Part shown: piece after piece, positions 10,881 through 20,300 of the stretch
How the letters are laid out: each line of letters opens with the position of its first letter
How positions within the stretch are numbered: the first letter of the stretch is position 1
Assembly (NCBI GenBank): GCA_907165275.2
Contig: OU015673.1
Coordinates: 1,255,001-1,319,000, forward strand
Direction of reading: 5' to 3'
Length of the DNA: 64,000 nucleotides
DNA from: Zygaena filipendulae
Lineage: Eukaryota; Arthropoda; Insecta; Lepidoptera; Zygaenidae
Made by a program: the position numbers and the translations under genes
Notes under the pieces: generated by a model
Databases searched by the model: none
What the model was told of the DNA's origin: nothing
Seen by the model: only the letters and a program-made list of their open reading frames with translations

Positions 10881-11077
10881 CTAGCTGTGCCCCGCGGTTT
10901 CCCGCGGTAATTTTGGAGTTCCCGCGGGAATTCCGGGATGAAAAGTAGCCTATGTCCTTCTCTGTACCCCTGACAACGTGCATGCCAAATTTCATCCAAA
11001 TTCGTTCTGCCGTTTTTGCGTGATTGAGTAACAAACATCCAAACATCCACACTTTCACATTTATAAATATAATATTA
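10881..11077 (-). mobile_element. Lep1-like Helitron (H1), complete
   Basis: Starts CTAG, then 'ctgtgccccgcggtttcccg', and ends 'tataaatataatatta'. Its 5' end abuts the CTAG of the H2 copy at 11078. Confidence 0.75.
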
Positions 11078-11307
11078 CTAGCTGTCCCTCGCGATTTCAT
11101 CCGCGGTAATTTCGGAGTTTCCGCGGAGGTTGCGGGAAAAAAGTACTCTATGTCCTTCAGTTCCCGAGGGAATTCCGGGATAAACACTATCCTATCTTTT
11201 AAGTTGGACCATATTATAAACGGTTGCAAAATTTTATCAAAATCCGTTCAGTAGTTTCGGAGTCCATCGCGGACAAACAACGTGACACGTGATTTATATA
11301 TATTAGA
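11078..11307 (-). mobile_element. Helitron H2, inverted, abutting H1
   Basis: Starts CTAG, then 'ctgtccctcgcgatttcatc', and ends 'acgtgatttatatatatta'. It is a close inverted copy of 5168-5397. Confidence 0.75.
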
Positions 11308-11799
11308 TTAGGATTGTCATTTTTTTGGAGCTAGCTTACTTGAAAGTTATTAAAACAATAGGCAACGGCTACTTAATGTGTCCTCAGTCAAATATTTTAA
11401 TAGGGCTTCCCATTTCAGCAAAACTTTGGCCAACTCTCGCGGCACAATCGAAACAGCAGGCCGAATGAATGTGTTGAAGTGTAAGTTCGAATTGAATTTG
11501 TAATGTCCGAAATGGTTCTGCGGAACGTTTAAGGTTATGTGTTGACAATTTAATGTTGGAATTAGCCGAGTCGACTTTGCGCACAACTTGAAATTTATCG
11601 CCCCAAGTTTGGGGAGAAAGCGCTTCGTATGGCCGTTTTTGGGGCGAGTTGCCTCTGTGAAAGGGTCGCTTTGTTACTTTAAGTAGTTTGTGTAATTTCA
11701 CAGATTCTTGTTACACACGAGTATTTGTGCACTGGGATATAATTTATCGCTGGACGTCCCTCGACTCCGCTGGATATGTTATGTTATATTATTGTAATA

Positions 11800-11970
11800 A
11801 TAGCTGTTCCCCGCTGTTTTGCCCGCGTTAATTTCGGAGATTCCGCGGGAATCCCGGGATTAAAGTACCCTATGTCCTTTTCTGGTATATTCTGACGACG
11901 TTGAGCTGTTAAGGCGTGAGAGATCATTACAAACAAACAAACAAACTCACTTCCGCATTTATAAATAGGT
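11800..11970 (-). mobile_element. Lep1-like Helitron, diverged
   Basis: Inverted H1 layout with a TAG instead of a CTAG end ('ataatagctgttccccgctg') and a 'cttccgcatttataaata' 5' end. Confidence 0.55.
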
Positions 11971-13145
11971 ATTTTTAAGTGTTAAATTTTGCCTCATATT
12001 TTTTAATTTTCTGCCATGCCGAATAAAGATATGTCTATTTCTATATGTCTACAACTTTTCGTTTCGTTCGTTTGTTGTAAATGATATAGATAGTTTTTAT
12101 AAATGTGTCTGTGTGTGTACGAAGGAATAATGTTAAAAAATAAATTAATTGAAAAGTCCCGAAGCTAACACATGAAGAAAATAGGTGGGTATATTAAAAT
12201 ACGATCCAGCCATTTCACCCGCGTTATGTTGATACCTACCTACTCCGCTTCTATTGGTCGTATGGTCGTAATGTTTGTTTTGTTACTACTTCTTCTTCTT
12301 CTTTAATAATGGCGTCTATAATTATAATTTTCCAATGACAATGTTTCTTAATAATAAAAATATCTTCATCTACTTCTTCAATTATGGCGGAACACCAATG
12401 ACAATGTTAGATTGTTTCCCAAGTTAAAATATGGCTCTCTTGAAAGCCAGTTTCGTTACTACTTGTACCTACGTTAGGTAAATGTTATGTCATTTTATAT
12501 TGTGGTTTTACAACAGCAATTTCACTGAAATGTCACATTTCCTAGATCGCAAATAACTGTTAAATTACTAGGTGTAAGCCTAAAGGTAAAACTTTTGCCT
12601 TTAAAGGTGAACGATGGAATTTGATCAATTCAAATTCTAGGGCGACATTTAGACTTTGCGGCATACTTTTTTCGTATGTAGGTAGGTTTCGTAGGTAGGT
12701 AGTAGGTTTAGGTTAAAGTTGTGTTCACACTAAGCTCTCAGCTAGCGGCCTACCTACTATCTGCCGACCATCTCTGAGCCTCTCACAGCGATCGGTGACT
12801 ATAAAAAACTAACGGTTGACTATTATAATATTAGAGCTGAGCAAACAAACGCTTGCAGAGCGGTTTGCTGCAAATCAGCCGCTAACTGGACGAATCAGCG
12901 GGTGTTTAACATAAGGCATAGGTACTCTTTTTATAATTAAACTATTATTTATTTACTAACTAACTAACTAAATTACTTAAAAACCATCACAAGTCAGAAA
13001 TGTAGAGTGCATTGTGTTGCATCGGGGTCCTGTTTGAATTGGACTTTAAGGCTATGAAACTACGATCAATATTCATTTTAACAAGTAATTTAGGATTTGA
13101 TTTCGCCATAAAGTGAACAGGACATAAATATCTACTTTAGATTGG

Positions 13146-13436
13146 ATGCTTAGGATAAAAGCACCACAAAAAGCTTCCAAAAACCTTTGTTATAGCTTAA
13201 GGCTTTCTAAAATCTCAACTCAAACATTTGAGGAGTATCTGCTGTCTTTATCACTGGGGAAGTCTATCCATGTCGGTCAGTGGCGACTGCGTGCACAATA
13301 TGCCTTCTTAGCTCTTAGCCCCGGGCCAATATATCAAAAGAGATCTATTGAAAACGCACAATGGACTTCAGAGATTAATTCTCTGAAAGAATCCTTGCGT
13401 GATGCAAGGCATAAGTTTCAACCGGTAAAAATTTAG
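13146..13436 (+). CDS. Unidentified 96-residue ORF
   Basis: I do not recognise this protein. The ORF starts at ATG 13146; the nearest in-frame stop upstream is at about 13125. It is basic overall and Ser/Leu-rich, with no obvious signal peptide or membrane segment; a Gly-Gln-Trp-Arg-Leu-Arg stretch lies near the middle. The stop is followed within 11 bases by AATAAA (13447-13452) and a second one near 13475, which suggests the 3' end of a transcript or retrocopy. It could be a terminal exon, a processed pseudogene fragment, or chance in a stretch free of recognised repeats. Confidence 0.25.
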   Translation: MLRIKAPQKASKNLCYSLRLSKISTQTFEEYLLSLSLGKSIHVGQWRLRAQYAFLALSPGPIYQKRSIENAQWTSEINSLKESLRDARHKFQPVKI

Positions 13437-14599
13437 ATTAGGCATAAATAAATGTATTTTCTTCTTAAAAACTATAATAAAGAAAGAGGAGTAGGTATTT
13501 CTAAGATTATTTAATGAATTTTTAAACATATTGTAAATTATAAAAAATAATAATTAATAATTAACAATAATAAATATTATAATAATAAAATTTTCAAATT
13601 GTTTGCAAACTAGTAAAAAATAAATGCAACAAATAAAGTGAAAATTTGTGAGCACGTTTGAATGATTTTGACTTGGGTTATCAAGTTTAAGAAGAATCCT
13701 TTATTCTGAAAATAAATTTCACATCACTTATAATTATGTAGGTATGAGAACATAAATAAAACAAAAAATAATAAATCTCGCTTAAAATAACAAAAAAGAT
13801 TTAGTTTAAATTAGACCTATACCTACCTACTGAGATAAAATATGTTTTATATAGAATAGATAGGATATGTTTAATTACAGCACGCAGTGTTTTCGAGGGA
13901 ATCCCAAAATTTACACGAATGAAGTCGTAGAAAACAGCTAGTTGTTACAATACAGGTTGTAAGGGTTTTTATTGAAAATTAGGGTTCAGTATTAGATTCA
14001 AGTATCCAAAAAAAAAATCATGATGCGCCGACTAAAAACCATTGAGTTGTGTAAAACCACGTAATAATTTATGGTTTTGTCTGTGATTTATGTATTTTTT
14101 ATATTTTTATAAGGTACATGTAAGCAGGAATTATCGATGGCTTGATTTTGTCCCTTGTTTAAAATTACACGCGGTATAAGGTTAACCATGTTTGTACCTA
14201 TTTAAATTTTTCTCTGTGATTTATATATTCTTTTCTATGTATTTTTATAAGTTATATGTACGGTTTAAATAAGTGCTTTGTTTAAAATTACACGCTGTAT
14301 AAGTTATTTTTATTTAGATTACTTATCCTTGTAGCTAAACTAGGTACGTAGATATGCAGTTTCAGCGATGTAATTGTACGGGCTTAAACATATTATGGCG
14401 TTACTGCAAATGCGATTTGGTCTCGTTACAACTGAAGTTCTGTTTACTCAGCGAATTAATCTGCATGATGTTGGGATGTGTTCACATGTGATTGTTCAAT
14501 AACCGAGCTCGTCCGTGGTTACCGTGAAGCAACTAACATAGTTTTTAAGTTTGTACTAACAATAAAATGGATCCTTTGTTGTCCGACAATAAATCTAAC

Positions 14600-15315
14600 T
14601 ATACTTATAATAAAACTGTAGAGAGGTCAATTCTGTACATCTAATATATATCTAATATATATAAATCACGTGTCACGTTGTTTGTCCGCGATGGACTCCG
14701 AAACTACTGAACGGATTTTGATAAAATTTTGCAACCGTTTATAATATGGTCCAACTTAAAAGATAGGATAGTTTTTAACCCGGAATTCCCTCGGGAACTG
14801 AAGGACATAGAGTACTTTTTTCCCGCAACCTCCGCGGGAACTCCGAAATTACCGCGGATGAAATCGCGCGGGACAGCTAGTTGAATATATATTCAAAATT
14901 AATATTGGAGGATGAATGGTGATCGATACTGATGCCAAAAATGCAATCAGTAAAGTTTTTGTCTATCTCTCTGTCAGTCTGTCTGTATGTGCACGCATGG
15001 GTCAAAAACTACTAAAGGGATTTTAACCAAACTTGTTACGATTGTAATCCATACTCCTGGGCAGGTTATAGGCTATAGAACATTACGTTAAGATACATAG
15101 GAGCTGAGCAGTGACGACAAATTTGAAGCAAGTCGGATGAAAATGCGCTTTCGAGCTCTTATCCTCGCATACGTTAACTCAATCACGCAGAAACGGCAGA
15201 ACGGATTTGGATGAAATTTGGCATGCACGTTGTCAGTGGTACAGAGAAGGACATGGGGTACTTTTTATCCCGGAATACCCGCGGGAACTCCGAAATAACC
15301 GCGGGGCACAGCTAG
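14600..15315 (+). mobile_element. Long Helitron, interrupted by an H2 copy
   Basis: Outer element 14600-14640 plus 14881-15315 matches the intact inverted copy at 18409-18906 (shared 'actgtagagaggtcaattct', 'ggaggatgaatggtgatcga', 'gggcaggttataggctatag'). It ends 'gcggggcacagctag' followed by T. Confidence 0.75.
14641..14880 (+). mobile_element. Helitron H2 nested in a longer Helitron
   Basis: A complete H2 copy from 'ctaatatata...aatcacg' to CTAG (14877-14880), followed by T. The join of the flanks reproduces the uninterrupted copy at 18409-18906. Confidence 0.8.
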
Positions 15316-15717
15316 TTGCCAATAAGTAAAGTGATCGACGTATCTATACTTACTTTCTACGAAAGCCGTTCATACTCGCTTTGCTTCTATCGCTTGCACC
15401 ACACCTCGGTCTTTGCTTAGTCGATAGAAATTTTCAATCAGCCCATACACAGAGTGGTTTAGACAGGTGAATAATATATTATGGGGCACCCAAAGTACCC
15501 ATATTCGGCCGTTGCGTGATTAACATACAGCTTCTTATCTTTTGTTGGCAGTATACGATGTTGCCTTTGTTTCCAGAGCTATTAATATTTATGTGCCAAT
15601 TTTGGGGGTTCCCGTTTCAGCTAGTGCCTACCGATCAGTTTAAATAATATGTATATCTATACTAATATTATAAAGAGCAAATCAAGTCTTTTCTCTTTAT
15701 AGGTAGTTTTACTATAA

Positions 15718-15903
15718 TAGATGTTATCCGCGGTTTCACCCGCAGTAATTTCGGAGTTTCCGCGGGATTTCCGGGATATAAAGTACCCTATGTCCTTCTC
15801 TGTTCCTTGACAACGTGTATACAAAATATCATGGCGATCGGTTGAGCCGTTAAGCCGTGCAAGCGTAACAAATAAACTCATTTTCGCATTTTCATATATA
15901 TAA
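15718..15903 (-). mobile_element. Lep1-like Helitron (H1), diverged
   Basis: Inverted layout: 'atccgcggtttcacccgcag' at the left, 'aaagtaccctatgtccttct' inside and 'tcatatatataatagg' at the right. The CTAG end is lost. Confidence 0.6.
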
Positions 15904-15935
15904 TAGGTGGTAGTATGGATATATATAATCCCTAG

Positions 15936-16145
15936 ATACTATTACAAATCCGAAAGTGAGTTTGTCTGTTTATTTGTTTGTTTGTTACGCTTTCACGCCT
16001 CTCGCCTCGCTCAACGGATCACAATGAAATTTTGCATAACTTAATTATATAATATACCTTCTCAGGGGTACAGAAAGGGACATAGGGTACTTATTATCCC
16101 GGAATCTCTGCGGCAACTTCGAAATTAACGTGGTCGAAATCAAGG
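15936..16145 (+). mobile_element. Lep1-like Helitron, 3' end eroded
   Basis: Starts 'tactattacaaatccgaaag', carries 'gttacgctttcacgcct' and 'ggacatagggtacttattat', and loses similarity at 'aacgtggtcgaaatc'. Confidence 0.55.
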
Positions 16146-16183
16146 GCAAGTATTTATATTTATGTATATTTAAGCATGTTAAT

Positions 16184-16306
16184 AATAATAATAAAGTCTT
16201 TATTGAACACCACTTAAAAATAAACAATTACAAAAACAATTTTACTACAAGGTGGAACAATCGGCGGTCTTATCGCTCAGAGCGATCTCTTCCAGACAAC
16301 CATAGG
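16184..16306 (-). repeat. LINE 3' end with AATA-type tail
   Basis: On the minus strand: 'ctggaagagatcgctctgag', then 'cgataagaccgccg', ending in an AATAAA-like repeat tail. The same block is at 62287-62395. It is likely the 3' UTR of a LINE. Confidence 0.6.
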
Positions 16307-16804
16307 GTGCATAGGGAAAATTATAATCTAGAAGGAAGGCGGTGTTATAATATATAATAATACTCAGCATAAACACATCAACAATATATAAGTACCAGTG
16401 GCGAAGGGTGAAATATTGAGAGAGGGAAGCCGGAAATCTACTTTAATTTCAACTTATTAAACTATTAACTGTTCCCCGCGGTTTCATCTGCGATAAGTTC
16501 AGGAGTTCCCGCGGGAATTCCGGTATAAAAAGTCCTTCCCTGTATCCCTGACAACGTTCTCAATTATGGAGAGAGATGTTGCGTCTGAAGGGAAGCCGGT
16601 GGGAATCGGCTTCTATGGTACCTTCGCCACTGATAAGTACCTACCCATATACTACACATATACATACAGGAATATTTTTTAAGCAATGCGCAAAAAAATT
16701 TTGGTGGTTCAGTATCAGTAATAGAACACATTTCCATTATTTGTTCAAAACTTTTTTATATTTTTTTATCCGGCTTTAAATTAGCAAAATATGGGAACTA
16801 TCTT

Positions 16805-16965
16805 ATTCGTAATAATATCAATGGGCGCGCGCACCGTGCGGCGTACGCGGGAGTATTGCAGCGGGGGTGAACGACCTCGATCAGCTGTCGGTACATTGTA
16901 ACCCACGTAAATACCTAGCCGAACGAGCGCTTCGCGCGCAGCGGTGGCGGCGGCGAATAGAGTAG
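16805..16965. other. GC-rich, CpG-rich island in AT-rich sequence
   Basis: About 160 bp with many CpG steps (for example 'gggcgcgcgcaccgtgcggc'), unlike its AT-rich surroundings, 390-550 bp upstream of the first receptor exon. No reading frame resembles a receptor segment. It could be an internal promoter or enhancer or a transposon remnant. Confidence 0.3.
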
Positions 16966-17350
16966 CCAATAAATCAATTGCAAAGTATACATCTTTCGTT
17001 TACGTTAACTTTACTTTTTTGTACTGAGACTTATCAAAATAGTTTAAGTTTAATTTGTAAAAGTTTGCGCACTGAATAAAAAATTTTCTTGTATATATAC
17101 ATAAAAACATACCTAAATATAATATTACATAGACAGTACGATAAATACAAATATACACATACATACATATTACATATATTATATATAAACTATACATAAT
17201 TTGGTACTACATAAACGTACATGATAATCAGATGATAATAATAGCTACATAATGAGAGTGACATTTCCTAGGTGGATTAGAGAGAAAGATAGTGCGCATG
17301 AACTCGTGATTTAAAAATGGTAAGAGATTTATTATTCTTTTATCCCCCAG

Positions 17351-20300
17351 GTGTCGGACGACATCGGCTACGTGGTGTATTCAGCTCTGGGCAGCTTCTA
17401 CATCCCCTCCTGCATCATGGTGTTTGTCTACATCAGGATATACTACGCGGCCAAGGCGCGGGCGAGGAGAGGCATCAGGAAAAACCCTCGTCCGAAACCA
17501 GTGAGTTTGTTTCTTCATTATAGGTACATCTACCAGCCGTTCCCCACAGTTTCACTCGCGTTCAGTGTGGAGTTCCGGCGGGAATTCCGAGATCGAAAGA
17601 ACCCTATGTCCTCCTCTATAACCCTGGCATAGGTTATGCAAAATTTCATAATGATCGGTTCAGTCGTTGAGGCGTGAAAGTGTAACCTCAGAGTAATAAA
17701 TATACTACGGTGTAACAAACAAACAAATTCATATTCACATTTATACCTAACTAGCTGTCCCCTGCAATTTTTGCCAGCGGTAATTATGGAGTTCCCGCGG
17801 TAATTTTGGAGTTCCTGCGGGAATTTCAGGATAAACTAGGTATATGTATAAACATTCCTCTTAAATCACTCTATGTAGTCGTGAAAACCGCATGAAAATT
17901 CGTTCAGCAATTTTTGAGTTATCGCGAACAAACACACAGATAGACGCGGCGGCGAGGACTTTGTTTTATAATATATTATAGTGATGGAAGCAGAGTCACT
18001 TGCGCATGGCGACACGTCGCCACCCGGCATTTTTCATGATACTTTATACTATCATATATATAGTTGTTAGCGTGGCGACGCGTCGCCAACGAGGTTTCAC
18101 ATCAAAAAGTTTAAATGTCAGTGGTCTGATACTCATAGTAGCTCCGCTTAGTTTGGGACCAGATGGCGTTGTGTGATAATGTCCACGCATCATTATTATT
18201 ATCATGGCCTTTCGCACTTAAGGCGTTAAAGCACCCTCAAGTTACCATAGTAAATATTTATGATACATGTGAGTAAAATAGGAAGTTTCCAACCCAGTGT
18301 TTTAGACCACACCAGAATTTTGAATTGCATTTTATAATGCATTCATCATGAGAGGAAATAAAAATAAAATGATAAGATCTTTACTTATTTTAATTGTTTT
18401 AATTATAACTAGCTGTGCCCCACGGTTTCACCCGCGGTAGTTTCAGAGTTCCCATGGGAATTCCGGGATAAAAAGTACCCTATGTCCTTTTTTGTACCCC
18501 TGAAAACGTGCATGCCAAATTTCATCCAAATCCGTTCAGCCATTTTTGCGTGATTGAGTAAACGTATGCGAGGGTAAGAGCTCGAAAGCGTATTTTCATC
18601 CGACTTGTTTCAAATTCATCGGCAATGCTCAGCCCCTATGTGTCTTAGCGTTATGTTATACTTATATAGCCTATAACCTGCCCAGGAGTATGGACTACAA
18701 TCGTACCAAGTTTGTTTAAAATCCCTTCAGTAGTTTTTGACCCATGCGTGCACATACAGACAGACAGACAGACAGACAGACTAAAAAAATATTGCATTTT
18801 TGGCATCAGTATCGATCACCATTCATCCTCCAATATTAATTTTGAATATATAATATTCAATGTCTATGTACAGAATTGACCTCTCTACAGTTTTATTATA
18901 AGTATAGATATATAGATTTACGTTGACATAACAGTAATTGTTTCTGGCAAAGTAAACGTTATTTTCATCACTCATACTCGGAAAGTAGGTCTGAAGTTGC
19001 CTGAGAAGCGGGTTGAAAGTAACCCTTTTCAGCCCTAGGGAGAATCGCTTTCAACTGACAACTGTCAAATTATAAAAAAAAAACTAGGTCTATTTTCACA
19101 TTTCTATTGAACCATGTTCCAACTTTCTATACAGCCAGCGCGATGTAAAATTGAAATAACGCAAAGTTTAAGTAGGTATTAATTAAAATAAAATTCACTC
19201 ACTTTTTCTTTAGCTAATTCCTATTTTTATTTTGACTTTCCTTGCATTCGTAATGAAAAGCACAGTGTTATCCTCGGGAGAAAGACTTATTTAGTCCCTC
19301 GATCTATTGGCGCCCGAGCGTAGCGAGGACTAAATAAGTTACTTTCACCCCTAGGATAACAATGTACTATTTTTTTTTTATTATGTATTACAGAACGAGC
19401 AGCAAACGAGTTTCAGCAATCCACCGAAAGGAACGCGGCCGATGCCCGCGACGCCATCGCTGCCCATGCCTCCGGGGGTCGATAGTAATTCAAATAATAG
19501 GTAACCGGCACATTGAATAAATGAATTTTTTTCACACTGGTACATCAAAAAATAATGGCGACATGTTGCCTGACGTCACGAATTGGTACAGTTTATATGG
19601 GGCTATAACATCACAAGCCCCCAACCTTATGCGCTGTATCTAAGTACTAGTTACACGCGGTTTTACTCGCATTAGTTTTGAAGTTATCACGTGGATTTCG
19701 GGATAAAAAGTATCCTATGTCTTTTGCTGTTCCCCTGACAACGCGTATGCAAAATTTGATGATCATGATCAGTTGAGCCGTTAAGGCGTGAAAGCGTAAC
19801 AAATAACTAACTGTTTCAGAACAAAACTCACATAGGTACGCATTTATAATAGTAAAGATTTATTCAGCTACCTACAAGCTGTGCCCTGCGGTTTCACCCG
19901 CGGTAATTACGGAGTTCCCGCGGGAATTCCGGGATAAAAAGCACCCTATTTCCTTCTCTGTATCCCTGACAATGTGCATGCCAAATTTCATCCGAATCCG
20001 TTCAGCCGTTTTTGCGTGATTGAGTAACAAACATCCAAACATCCACACTTTCACATTTATAATATTAGTAGGATTTATTTGAAAAAGCAAAAATTACGCG
20101 TCTATAAATTTTTTTATCAATGCAAATCACATAGATCTATCTTGCAATAAGTTTCTGAAAAAAAAAAAAACAAAAATAATAAAAAAAAAATTATCTTTGA
20201 GAATAACAAATCCTTTATAATATCTAAAGGTAGTTTTATAACACCAATCCTTTATTCAGACGTGTATACTGTATAATCAATGGGCAAAACTTTGATTCAA

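Larger units (their letters stand above)
1..17350. other. Transposon-rich non-coding stretch left of the receptor exons
   Basis: No exon of a conserved gene was recognised here. The stretch is built of Helitron fragments, MITEs, SINE pieces and LINE 3' ends, listed separately, between AT-rich sequence. Because the first receptor exon found (17351) begins mid-protein, this stretch is probably intron of that gene, but it could include intergenic DNA. Apparently non-repetitive pieces without visible signals are about 10440-10800, 11330-11760, 12000-13140 and 13500-14590. Confidence 0.5.
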
